In this document: one piece after another, positions 1 through 9,100 of the stretch | Layout of the letters: each line of letters opens with the position of its first letter | How positions within the stretch are numbered: position 1 is the stretch's first letter | NCBI RefSeq assembly: GCF_004168285.1 | Contig: NZ_SEWF01000041.1 | Coordinates: forward strand, 1-43,480 | Direction: 5' to 3' | Source of the DNA: Emticicia agri | GTDB taxonomy: Bacteria > Bacteroidota > Bacteroidia > Cytophagales > Spirosomataceae | Length of the DNA stretch: 43,480 bases | Notes under the pieces: generated by a model | Databases searched by the model: none | Seen by the model: the letters and a program-made list of their open reading frames with translations, nothing else | What the model was told of the DNA's origin: nothing | Made by a program: the position numbers and the translations under genes

Positions 1-385
1 TTTTTTTGATCTCTATTTTAAATTCCTGCTCTGCTATCTCAATCATTTTCTGATATGCCTCAGCTCTTAAATTAGCTTCTGCTAACTCCTTCTTAAGTCT
101 ATCAAGCTCTGATTCCTCAAATTGTACTTTTTTTGGTTTAGGTTGTGGCATTTGTAAACTAAGTTGCTCTTTTAAAGATAACGGCTTTATTTGATCTTTC
201 AAACCGAATTGTCGTAACCATATTACGATCGCTGTTCTGCATTGTACACCATTTCTTCTTTGTATGGCTATTTTTGTCTCTGAACTATTCAGATATTCTT
301 GGCATACTCTCCATTTAAAATCTAAATCATAGTGCAATTTGTTTTGGTTGTAACCTGAGCCTTTGTTTGTCTTTGTTCTTGCCAT
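1..385 (-). CDS. IS3-family transposase OrfA-like protein, partial
   Basis: The first 128 codons of a gene that runs off the left edge of the window. The product starts MARTKTNKGSGYNQ, has a basic helix-rich N-terminal half that would form the helix-turn-helix, and then a leucine-zipper-like stretch with LDRLKKELAEANLRAEAYQK. It ends at the edge with KMIEIAEQEFKIEIKKK, the hallmark of OrfA in Bacteroidota IS3-family elements. OrfA binds the terminal repeats and makes a frameshifted OrfAB transposase with the downstream catalytic ORF, which is outside the window. The ATG lies about 40 bp inside a sequence resembling an IS3 end. Whether the element is intact cannot be told from here. Confidence 0.8.
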   Translation of the reverse strand, partial: MARTKTNKGSGYNQNKLHYDLDFKWRVCQEYLNSSETKIAIQRRNGVQCRTAIVIWLRQFGLKDQIKPLSLKEQLSLQMPQPKPKKVQFEESELDRLKKELAEANLRAEAYQKMIEIAEQEFKIEIKK

Positions 386-402
386 GTTTTTATTTAGGTT
401 TG

Positions 403-428
403 TGTAAACCTATTTCAGGACAAGACAC
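403..428 (-). repeat. probable terminal inverted repeat (one end) of the IS3-type element
   Basis: Read on the minus strand this is TGTCTTGTCCTGAAATAGG followed by TTTACAC. That resembles the TGT...CCTGAAATAGGTTNACAC ends I associate with Bacteroidota IS3 elements, and it lies directly upstream of the OrfA-like start. The other end is outside the window, so the outer boundary is placed only roughly at 423-428. Confidence 0.5.
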
Positions 429-449
429 ATTGATTTAAGTCTTTCTGAG

Positions 450-1199
450 TTATAAAAAAACTAACTCAGTATAAATATCTCCTAAAAATTCTGCTCGTCT
501 TTTGGCTCTTTCGGGTGAGATAGCCTCATAACCTGTTATGTTGGCGGCTTCCATCTTTTTTAATAACCGTTCAGAAACATAATTCTTTGAACCTAAAAAT
601 TGCATTCCGAATACATCTAATTCTTCGTCAAAGTTTTGATTAAAGACTAATTTGGAAACGCCTACAGCACTGCCTGTCTCATAAAAAACGTTCAGGTAGT
701 TTTGATAGGTTTGAATATTGACTTTGAAATCCTCCCCAAAATTCCGCTTGTGATAACGCAAATCGTATTCACTTTTAGAGAAATCAACCGTTTGATCCCC
801 CGTTTCCATGTCATAAACAAACCACCAGTAGCCATCTACAATCTTATGTTTCTGAACAAAAGTTGTTTCTAAAAATTGGTGATTTTTAGGCAAGTGGCTA
901 CTCTCTAATATTTCTCTCAATTTGTCATTGACAACAAAACCTCGATATAAAAAACCAATGTAATCTGTATGTTTAGCCTTTTTTTCCATAAAGACTTCAT
1001 GCAAAGGTTGAGCATATTGGGTAATGTTAGCCCATGATTTCCACCAATTTTTTCCAGCTAATTCAGTTTCATGAAAAATAGCTCTGTACCAAGGGTTTCG
1101 TTCTAAAAAATTCCCTAATGGAATATGGGCTTGTCCTGCTCCATCAGTCACACCTACTACATTGGGTTCTGAATTGTTTTTGATAATATGGTAAGTCAT
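450..1199 (-). CDS. Imm11-type (DUF1629) immunity protein
   Basis: A 249-residue soluble protein with no signal peptide. The layout resembles the Imm11/DUF1629 family of polymorphic-toxin immunity proteins. Signs are an aromatic-rich N-terminal half (NPWYRAIF, NWWKSW), a central VNDKLREILESSHLPKNH segment, YWWFVYDME, and near the C-terminus the typical pattern of a short beta strand (DVFGMQFLGSKNYVSERLL) followed by KKMEAANITGYEAISPERA. These proteins neutralise a cognate effector by direct binding; the partner toxin is usually encoded just upstream, but none is visible here. The stop codon lies about 25 bp from the IS3 end, so the locus may have been rearranged by the IS. The family call rests on pattern recognition only. 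Confidence 0.6.
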   Translation of the reverse strand: MTYHIIKNNSEPNVVGVTDGAGQAHIPLGNFLERNPWYRAIFHETELAGKNWWKSWANITQYAQPLHEVFMEKKAKHTDYIGFLYRGFVVNDKLREILESSHLPKNHQFLETTFVQKHKIVDGYWWFVYDMETGDQTVDFSKSEYDLRYHKRNFGEDFKVNIQTYQNYLNVFYETGSAVGVSKLVFNQNFDEELDVFGMQFLGSKNYVSERLLKKMEAANITGYEAISPERAKRRAEFLGDIYTELVFL

Positions 1200-1246
1200 G
1201 ATCGGTTAAAATGTCTTAACTCCTCCTAAAATAAGTTCCAATAACC

Positions 1247-1762
1247 CTATTCCACAACTGCAATAGGTTGCAGAATATTCCAGTAGCCTTGGCGGGCATT
1301 GTTACAAACTTTTTTAAAACTCATAATGGCGTTTTCGGGTGTGTAGTATGTTTCCTGACTGGCATTGTTTACAAAGCTGAATTCATCTATATTGGGTTTG
1401 AAACCCACAAAACTCACTACCTCTTTGTTTTTGACAAAGACGAAAAAATTATCATGGGCATTCACCATAAAACCATTGGGTATTACTTTTTTCCCGATGC
1501 GACTTTCAAAAATGACAGCCGAATTGTAGCCGTAAAAAAAATAGACTTTATCCCATTGAAATCTGGTAAGGGTATCAAGTCTGAATACAATTGAATCTCC
1601 GTCGCATTTTCCTTCCGTAACAGGCTTTACCATTTGTTTAAAACTTTGTTTGAGTTTCAAATCACCATGAAAATCGAATTCGGGACTGGGATATAAAATG
1701 AGCACTGCCACAAGTGCTATAATCAGCAGAAATGATATGATTATTAAAAAATAAAACTTCAT
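1247..1762 (-). CDS. hypothetical membrane-anchored protein
   Basis: I do not recognise the family. The ATG at 1762 is preferred over an upstream in-frame start at 1858, because it places a clean membrane anchor (MKFYFLIIISFLLIIALVAV) at the very N-terminus; the extra 32 residues would be atypical. About 140 residues follow, apparently outside the cytoplasm, with beta-strand-like segments (DKVYFFYGYNSAVIFESR, NFFVFVKNKEVVSFVGF) and one lone cysteine pair spread over the chain. The gene ends 47 bp upstream of the Imm11-like gene on the same strand and could be co-transcribed with it. The total length is 171 residues. Confidence 0.55.
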   Translation of the reverse strand: MKFYFLIIISFLLIIALVAVLILYPSPEFDFHGDLKLKQSFKQMVKPVTEGKCDGDSIVFRLDTLTRFQWDKVYFFYGYNSAVIFESRIGKKVIPNGFMVNAHDNFFVFVKNKEVVSFVGFKPNIDEFSFVNNASQETYYTPENAIMSFKKVCNNARQGYWNILQPIAVVE

Positions 1763-2009
1763 GAGTTGTATTAAGTAGATTATTAGGGAACAAAGTAAAT
1801 CATTTTCAGGATAAGGAATGATGAGCTTAGAAAATCTGAATGGTGGGGTGAATAACAATTTTTATACCTGCCATTTAAGAATTTCACCTGAAACTACCGG
1901 AGGGGTTCCCAGCACATGGTCAGGTACTATGGGGATAAAAGGTGTGAAAGTGACTTATACGTTGTGAGGGGGTGAAATAAACTAACTATTTGTTTATGGT
2001 AAATGTAGG

Positions 2010-2231
2010 GGGTGTCTCATATGTATTTTGCACCAAATAATATCGCTACGGCGCACCGTTTGGAAAATACCCCATCCCAACCCTTCCGCGCGGCGGCCGC
2101 CCCAACAATGGGGAAGGGCTAAAAAGTCCCTCTCCCCACAGTTGGGGCGGCTGCCGCGCAGAGAGGGATTTAGGGTGTGGGGTTGTGTGCAGCCAAATAA
2201 TATTTTGCACCCTTTTACTTTTGAGACACCC
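2010..2231. mobile_element. MITE-like palindromic element in the 1763-2246 intergenic region
   Basis: The 222-bp segment is bounded by perfect 10-bp terminal inverted repeats, GGGTGTCTCA at 2010-2019 and TGAGACACCC at 2222-2231. Just inside lie related ATTTTGCAC copies and two CCAAATAATAT copies. The core (about 2069-2183) is a large imperfect palindrome: two inverted copies of a GC-rich block containing GCGCGGC, GCCGCCCCAAC and TGGGGA are centred near 2123. It encodes no protein I believe in. The element ends 16 bp past the rhamnosidase stop codon, so its hairpin may also act as a transcription terminator. I see no convincing target-site duplication. The rest of 1763-2009 holds nothing recognisable. 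Confidence 0.65.
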
Positions 2232-2246
2232 TCATTTCAATAACTC

Positions 2247-5200
2247 TTACTCCCGTATCTCAAATACATAATTGCCACTGCTAAGGGTCATTTTGGCTGT
2301 GCCGTTTTCATGGCTGATACCGCTGATGCCACTGCTTTGTGAGAGGGCTTTGCCTGCTTCTTTAATCTGGGTTAAGGCACTGGCATGTAAATAAAGCGTA
2401 GCTGTTGTATTGGCAGGAATGGTGGTTTTGTATGTCCACTTGCCTGATTCTGTTTTCCATTCGCTGTTGATACGACCGTAGATGCTATCGTAATGTCCTT
2501 TTGCCCATGTCATTTTTTTGTCGGGGTCGGGGGTAGGTTTCAGTACAAACTGTTTGAAACCTGCCATATCAGGGCTTCTTTGGATACCCAGCGAATAGTT
2601 GTACATCCAGGCGGCTACTGCGCCAAACGAATAGTGATTAAATGAATTCATGCTGTTATTGCCACCGAAACCGTTTTCAACGGTATAAGAGTTGAGGCGT
2701 TCCCATATAGAAGTAGCGCCATTTACCACCGAATATAACCACGAAGGATAGCTTTTTTGCTGAAGCAACCTATAGGCAGTAGCATGCTGTCCGTTGTCTG
2801 AGAGTGCCTGCATGATAGAAGCGGTACCGATAAAGCCTGTCATCAACGAGTAAGACGGACGCTCTACGCCGCTATCGTCTTTGTTTGGTCGGGCAATAGT
2901 GGCTGTCAGGTTTTTAATTGCTTCTGCTTTGTTGGCTTCATCAAAAATATCCAATGCTAACGGAATGGCATAAGAAGCCTGTGTATCAATTAGCTGCCCT
3001 TTGTCTGATGCCTGGTTGGCATTGCGTTCATTAGGCGGCCCCATAAAGCCCGTCTTTACACCCGATTTTACGGTTTTATGGCTTATATTATCAATATAAA
3101 TCCGGTTAAACGATTGCTTGATGCCATCACGGGCTATCAACCATTCAGCCGCTTCGTTGGTTTTACCCAAAAGTCCGGCTGTTTTTGCCATAATATCCAG
3201 GTCGTAGGCATAGTATGCCATCCAGAAAAGCGTATTGTCATTCTTGTTGTTTTCGGGGCTCAACCAGTCACCTAAAGGTCCTTCGTTCAGAATCCCCTGC
3301 TCATTTAATTTTGTTTTCAGAAAAGCCATATAGCGTTTCATGGCTTCATAGTTTTCTTCTAAAATCGTAAGGTCGCCATATTGCTGATAGGTTTCCCACG
3401 GAATCACGATTCCGGCACTACCCCATAGGGTACCACCAAAACCGCCACCCATCGGGGCTACATCGGTAAATCGGCCTGTGGCAGGCTGAATGTCCCGCAT
3501 GGCCAACATGTGGCGACGTAAAAACAAATCGGCATCGGTCAGGTAGGTAGCACTTTTAGCAAATACCGAAATATCGCCCGACCAACCCATGCGCTCATTG
3601 CGGGCAGGGGTATCGGTCGGAATCGACAGAAAATTACTTCTTAAAGACCAGGTAATATTCTGCCATAGTTTATTAACCAAATCATTAGAGGTACTATAAG
3701 CCGAGGCAAGTCCGGTAATGGAGCTTACCACCATGCCCTTGACCTCGTAGATAGGAATGGCACTCTCAATACCCGTGATTTCGATATAGCGGTAGCCATG
3801 AAAAGTAAAACGTGGCTGAATGGTTTCGTTGCCACCTTTCAGTATATAGGTGTCGGTTGTCAGGGCGGCTCTGATGTTCTCCATCATTACCATGCCCTCG
3901 TTGCCTTTGTAGTCGGGTAGGCTTGGGTATTTTACTTCGGCATAACGCATGGTAATCAATTGACCTTTTTTGCCGTTTTTTATCTGTATCTGCGGAAAAC
4001 CCACCATGTTCTGCCCCATGTCGTACACATATACTTTCGGGCGCACTTCTTCTACCGATTTGGCGGTGAGAGTCATTACCACAGATGGATTTTCGCCTAC
4101 CTGACCCACAATCTTCATATGGCTGTATTCTATCTGTGTGCGTCGGCCGGTGGGGTCTGGTTTAGCGTCTATGTAAGCCGTGCCTTCCAACGGCACTTCG
4201 CTCGCTTTTTTCCAGTTTTTATCGTCGTAGATGGCTGTTGCCCAACCCTTAATGGCCTGTTCTTTATTGGCATCATAAAATTCTCCCTGAAAGAAACTGC
4301 CGTAACGAATCGGGCCTTCGGTAAATAATTTCCAGTCGGCCGTATTAGAGGTAATGGTTTGTTGGGTGCCATCAGTATAGCTTATTACCAGTTTACACAG
4401 AAGCGACTGACGGTCGCCAAAGTAATTCCAGTTTTCGCCTGAATAGGTTATATTTCCCGACCACCAACCCTCACTCAGCCACGCACCAATAGCATTGCGT
4501 TTGCCTGGCTGTATGTCTTTAGTTACATCATACGTCTGATACATCTGGTGACTGTTGTACTGTGTCAGTCCCGGATTGAAATAATCATTGCTGATGCGCT
4601 TGCCGTTGAGGTACATTTCATAAATACCTCTGGCGGTTATATAGAGTCTTGCCTTGCTCACGGCTTTGTTGGGAGCACTGAAAGTACTGCGCAACATTGG
4701 TGCGGCATTGCGGCTGGGGTCAACTAATATCAGGGCATTGCCGCTTACTTTATAGGCATTGTCGGCTACTGTGAGTGCCTGATTTTTGAAAATCCCCTCG
4801 TAGGTTTGTCCGGTCAGGTTTTCAGAGAATAGGGGATTAGACGGTAAGCGGAAGTTTCTGACAACGAGGTCAGAGAAATAGGCCGTCTGATTGGGGTTGG
4901 TCTGAAAACCAATATCTGCCAGCATCGGGAAACTGATATAATTATTGCCACGCCCCACCGGATTCACATTTAGTCCATTGTTGCCGAAAGGAGAGGGAGG
5001 CTGGTTGGTTTTTTCGGCAATTTTATTTTTGCCGTCGATATAAAATTCAAACAAACCAAAATTACATTCGGCCACAATGGTATGTTTATCGTATTTATTG
5101 GCCTGATTAATGACCGACTGCGGTATATCAAGGCTTTTGAAAGGTTTCTCTTTGCTGTCGGTTTTATCATAGCCTACCCGATAGATATTCAGTTTTGCCA

Positions 5201-5861
5201 GTCCCTCAGGTGAATCTGACACGCCCGAAATATCCAATTCAAGGGCGATATAGTTTTCGTTTCTGCGGGTTTCCATGCCCATCAGATTCAGGTCTTTGTT
5301 CATTAGTCGGGCATCGTTGCCGCCAAATACAAAAGCAGCTTTGGTGCTGTTGGTACTTTTGTCTAACCTGATTCCATACTCAAATTTAAAAACTGATAAA
5401 GCGTGGGCATATAACACAAGGTCTTCGGCACCGCCGCCAATCCATTGTGCCCCATCCCATGCCGAAATCGCTGTGTTCATCAGTCCGGTTTCAAACCAGT
5501 CTGTTTTTGTGGCAGTTTCGTTGAAATTATTCCAGACGGTCAGTTTCCATCGATAACGGGTAGTAGCCTGCAAGGCCGAACCTGTATAGGCAATGCCGTG
5601 TGATAGCGCAGCACTTACTTTTTTTGAATCCCATACTACCTGATTTTTTTCATCGGTTACTACTACCTGGTAGGCAGTCTGGGCATAGCCTCTTCGGGAA
5701 TCAAGGGCTTTCATCTGCCAGCTGAAATGTGGTGTGGGTATATCGGTGCCTAAGGGAGTGGTCTGGTAATTGACCTGCAGTTTTTCTAAGGAGATTTTGC
5801 CGAAAGAAAGACCTGTACACAGCAAAATCAATAATAGGATAATAGAGAATTTTTGTTTCAT
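2247..5861 (-). CDS. secreted alpha-L-rhamnosidase, GH78
   Basis: Hydrolyses terminal alpha-L-rhamnose from plant or microbial glycans, probably in the periplasm or outside the cell. The ATG at 5861 gives a signal peptide (MKQKFSIILLLILLCTGLSFG); an in-frame start at 5915 would spoil it. Order: a fibronectin-like N-terminal strand domain (HFSWQMKA, RYRWKLTVWN); a laminin-G/concanavalin-like insert at about residues 140-330 (the stretch with FVFGGNDARLMNKD), found in long members; the rhamnosidase N domain (YLNGKRISNDYFNPG); and an (alpha/alpha)6 barrel. The conserved acidic motif DTPARNERMGWSGD is near residue 750 and the presumed base, the Glu of GATSIWERLNS, near residue 1050. At 1204 residues it is long for the family because of the insert. 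No SusC/SusD or other glycan genes flank it, so it is not part of a recognisable PUL here. Confidence 0.92.
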   Translation of the reverse strand: MKQKFSIILLLILLCTGLSFGKISLEKLQVNYQTTPLGTDIPTPHFSWQMKALDSRRGYAQTAYQVVVTDEKNQVVWDSKKVSAALSHGIAYTGSALQATTRYRWKLTVWNNFNETATKTDWFETGLMNTAISAWDGAQWIGGGAEDLVLYAHALSVFKFEYGIRLDKSTNSTKAAFVFGGNDARLMNKDLNLMGMETRRNENYIALELDISGVSDSPEGLAKLNIYRVGYDKTDSKEKPFKSLDIPQSVINQANKYDKHTIVAECNFGLFEFYIDGKNKIAEKTNQPPSPFGNNGLNVNPVGRGNNYISFPMLADIGFQTNPNQTAYFSDLVVRNFRLPSNPLFSENLTGQTYEGIFKNQALTVADNAYKVSGNALILVDPSRNAAPMLRSTFSAPNKAVSKARLYITARGIYEMYLNGKRISNDYFNPGLTQYNSHQMYQTYDVTKDIQPGKRNAIGAWLSEGWWSGNITYSGENWNYFGDRQSLLCKLVISYTDGTQQTITSNTADWKLFTEGPIRYGSFFQGEFYDANKEQAIKGWATAIYDDKNWKKASEVPLEGTAYIDAKPDPTGRRTQIEYSHMKIVGQVGENPSVVMTLTAKSVEEVRPKVYVYDMGQNMVGFPQIQIKNGKKGQLITMRYAEVKYPSLPDYKGNEGMVMMENIRAALTTDTYILKGGNETIQPRFTFHGYRYIEITGIESAIPIYEVKGMVVSSITGLASAYSTSNDLVNKLWQNITWSLRSNFLSIPTDTPARNERMGWSGDISVFAKSATYLTDADLFLRRHMLAMRDIQPATGRFTDVAPMGGGFGGTLWGSAGIVIPWETYQQYGDLTILEENYEAMKRYMAFLKTKLNEQGILNEGPLGDWLSPENNKNDNTLFWMAYYAYDLDIMAKTAGLLGKTNEAAEWLIARDGIKQSFNRIYIDNISHKTVKSGVKTGFMGPPNERNANQASDKGQLIDTQASYAIPLALDIFDEANKAEAIKNLTATIARPNKDDSGVERPSYSLMTGFIGTASIMQALSDNGQHATAYRLLQQKSYPSWLYSVVNGATSIWERLNSYTVENGFGGNNSMNSFNHYSFGAVAAWMYNYSLGIQRSPDMAGFKQFVLKPTPDPDKKMTWAKGHYDSIYGRINSEWKTESGKWTYKTTIPANTTATLYLHASALTQIKEAGKALSQSSGISGISHENGTAKMTLSSGNYVFEIRE

Positions 5862-5892
5862 CATCACGAGTAAATAGTATTTAAGAATAAGG

Positions 5893-5964
5893 CACCTGTT
5901 TAGATTGCCTGCCAATGGTAAATTTATCCAAATAGCAATTGCTCAATTCAGGTTTAAACAGGTG
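5893..5964. promoter_or_regulatory. inverted-repeat pair upstream of the rhamnosidase gene
   Basis: CACCTGTTTA at 5893-5902 is the exact reverse complement of TAAACAGGTG at 5955-5964, with 52 bp between them, 32-103 bp upstream of the rhamnosidase start. The distal copy overlaps the smaller palindrome GTTTAAAC. This could be a pair of operator half-sites or a long-range hairpin in the 5' UTR. I could not find a TAnnTTTG promoter matching the consensus here. Nothing else in 5862-6185 is recognisable apart from the palindrome at 6105-6131. Confidence 0.4.
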
Positions 5965-6104
5965 TCAAAAATTACGACAATAAAATAAGATAAAAAAACG
6001 GATTCTGCTTTCATGGGGTATCCTGTGTGAAGATAAATGCCGCAGGTGTGCATGATGAATGAGTGGATAGGGTAGAGGAAGGGCGGAGGGCATAGGGCGT
6101 GGCG

Positions 6105-6131
6105 GTAGGGGTTCAAAATTTTGAACCCTAC
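6105..6131. repeat. perfect palindrome downstream of the histidine kinase gene
   Basis: The core GGTTCAAAATTTTGAACC (6110-6127) is a perfect 18-bp palindrome. It extends to GTAGGG on one side and CCCTAC on the other, with one extra G in the left arm. It lies 55 bp past the kinase stop codon, next to a G-rich stretch (6061-6110). There is no loop and no T-run, so it is a poor intrinsic terminator; it may be a repeat-element core or a binding site. Confidence 0.4.
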
Positions 6132-6185
6132 GAATAAATTTCATTCTTCCTGTTCCTTTCTCTGCACCGTTTTTACAAAGAACTT

Positions 6186-9100
6186 TCAGACTGTTACTTC
6201 TTTTAATTGCCCCGGAAACGTGAGTGTAAAAGTAGTGCCTTCGTTAACCGTACTATCGGCTTCAATGCTACCGCCGAGGCTTTCCATCTGTGATTTGATG
6301 AGGTATAAACCCAGACCCTTGCTATTGGGTCGGTCGTGGAAACGCTGATAAAGTCCGAATAGTTTTGATTTATGACGGGCCACATCAAAACCAATGCCAT
6401 TGTCCTGAAAGGTCAGTACAATACCCGAGTCAGTTTTCCGGCTTGTGATGCTGATTTTAAGTTTGCGGTCGTAAGATCTGTACTTGATAGCATTGGTAAG
6501 CAGGTTCATGAAAATACTTTCCAGATAAGTTTCGTTGAAAACTACTTTCGGGGCTTCATCAAAATGTACCCTTATGTCGGGCTTTACTTCCTCAATTAAT
6601 GTACTCAACTGGCTTTTGACCTGACTAAACATCTGGCTGAACCTGATTTCCTTTTGTTCGATAGAGTCGCTGTCTCTGATAATCAGAATCTTTACCAGAT
6701 CGTTTACCGTACTGTTCAACTGGATGGTAGAGGCTTTAAAACCCTCAATAACACTTCTTAATGTAGGGTCTTCAATCGGAATATCATCTAATAAATCAAT
6801 AAAGCCCATCAGGTTCGATAGCGGCGCTCTCAGGTTATGTGAGGTAATATAAGAGAAGTTCCGTAAATCGTTATTGTTCTGATGCAGGGTTTTTATCAGT
6901 TTTTCGCGTTCTATTTCCTGGTTTTTCCGGTCAGTAATATCTCTGTAATTAATGACGATTGCGCCCACTGTCGGCTCATTTAACAGATTCTGGCAACAGC
7001 CTTCCATCCATTTGTAGGTACCGTCTTTGGTCAGGCTCTTGTATTCAAAATTGATGACTTTTTCAGGGTCTTGAATCACATCAACAAATGCCTGCGACAC
7101 GTGTTCCAGGTCGTCGGGGTGTATGAGATCCATTCTTGCATGGCCAACCATTTCGTTTTCATCGAATCCGGTTAGCTTCTTGCCCATCGGGCTTATTTCA
7201 AGCATCACGCCGTCCACCGTCAGTAGACTCAGGCCATCGTTACTATTCTGTAAAAGGCTTCTGAATCGTTTTTCATTGTTTTTGATAATATCTTCTGTCC
7301 GCTTCTTCTCCGATATATCACGGGCAATTTTAGAAGCACCCGTGATAGTACCTTTACTATCAATAATAGGCGAAACCGTAAGCGATATATCAATTAACTC
7401 ACCGTTTTTCTTTTTGCGACGGGTCTCAAAATGCTCGGTGGCAATGCCTTTTTTGAGTTTTTTCAGAATTTCTTCATCTTCCTCAACTTTATCAGGTGGA
7501 ATCATCATCTCGCAGTCTTTGCCAATGACTTCTTTGGCGGTATAGCCGAATATCTTGGAAGCACCCTTATTCCAGGTCAGGATTTTATTATCAAGGGTAT
7601 GGCTAAAGATGGCATCTTCTGACGAATTAACGAGCGAAACAAACAATGCCTGCTGTTGTTCGAAGAGTTTACGCTCGGTGATGTCTCTGAAATTGGCTAC
7701 AATTACCTTCACATCAGGGTTATGCAGCATATTCGTAAGGGTTCCCTCCAGCCATACATAGGTGCCGTCTTTCTTTTTCTTTCTGAAAGTAACAGCCACT
7801 AATACATCGGGACTCACAAACGACAGCTTTAGCTGCTGCATTACATTTTCAAAGTCGTCAGGGTGGATACTATCCAGAATAGTTTGTATTTCTTCGGTAT
7901 TATTCTGATAGCCGAAGAGTTTTTCAATGGCAGGGGTCAGAAACTCTATTTTTCCTTCGGCATCAAACAGGAAAAGCATATCATGGCTGTTTTTCAGAAT
8001 CGATCTGAACCGCAATTCTCTTTTGATAAGCTCTTCTTCTGCCAGTTTTCTTGCCGTAATATCCCGCCCTGTAATGCACAAACCTGTAACCTCATCGTCT
8101 TCCATTACACGCTTTATCGAAAAATCAATCCAGCAGTTTTGGCCGTTCTCATCCTGATACAGCCTGTCATAATGAATATCTTCCCCGGCAAATGCTCTTT
8201 CAAACAAGGCCAAGGCATAGTCTTTTCTTGCATCAGCAATAAAATCAAGCGCATCATGCCCGGTTTTCAATTCGTTGTCTCTGTTCATAAAACCAATTTT
8301 TTTGGCATTGCCATTAAAAGCACGCACTATCCGGTCTTGGTCTATCAACAGAAATCCTTCTGAGGTATTTTCAAAAATCGTGGTCAGGTAACGTTCTGAC
8401 TGCCTGATAAGCTCGGCTGCCTGAATTCTGTCAGTAATGTCATGGTAGTTTGATACAATGGCATTGACGTTCTCGTCGTGCAGCAGATTAGTCATGTATC
8501 CCTCTACCCAGATATAATACCCGTTTTTGTGTTTGAGTCGGTTAAGTCTCGGAATAGATACCCCTGGGTTTTGTAGCAACCTTTCTACAAAAGGTCTGGT
8601 TTCCTGTGCCTGTTCAGGGTGCATCAAAGGCAGATTCAGCCCGCCAGTTACTTCTTCTGCACTGAATCCGGTCAGTTTTTCAAAGGCTGGGCTTACATAA
8701 GAAATAACGCCTTCTTCATTGGTCAGCACAATAATATCCTCGGCATTTTCTACCAGTGCTTTAAATCGGCTCTCAATTTTATGGGCTTTGATTTCGGCAG
8801 CCATGCGTCTGCTGATATCGCGGTAGTTAGATACCACAGCTCCTACGTTTTTATCGTGCAGCAGATTAGTAATGACCCCTTCTAACCATACATAATGCCC
8901 CGATTGGTGCCTGAACTGTATCAGCCGGGAGACAGGCACACCCGGATTGGCCAGGGCTTCAAAATAGGTGGTTCTGACGAGCTGTTGATAGTCGGGGTGA
9001 ATATTGGCCACTACTATTTCCCGGTTTTCATAGCTATCCTGAAAACTAAAACCTGTTACCCGTTCAAAAGCCGGACTGGCGTATAAGACATTCCCGACCT

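Noticed and set aside
1268-1594. Plus-strand open frame of 108 codons
   Set aside because: Exact antisense of the small membrane-anchored gene on the minus strand, whose signal-anchor and composition are more protein-like.
2028-2243. Plus-strand 71-codon frame
   Set aside because: Lies wholly within the palindromic repeat element; its amino-acid composition reflects the repeat.
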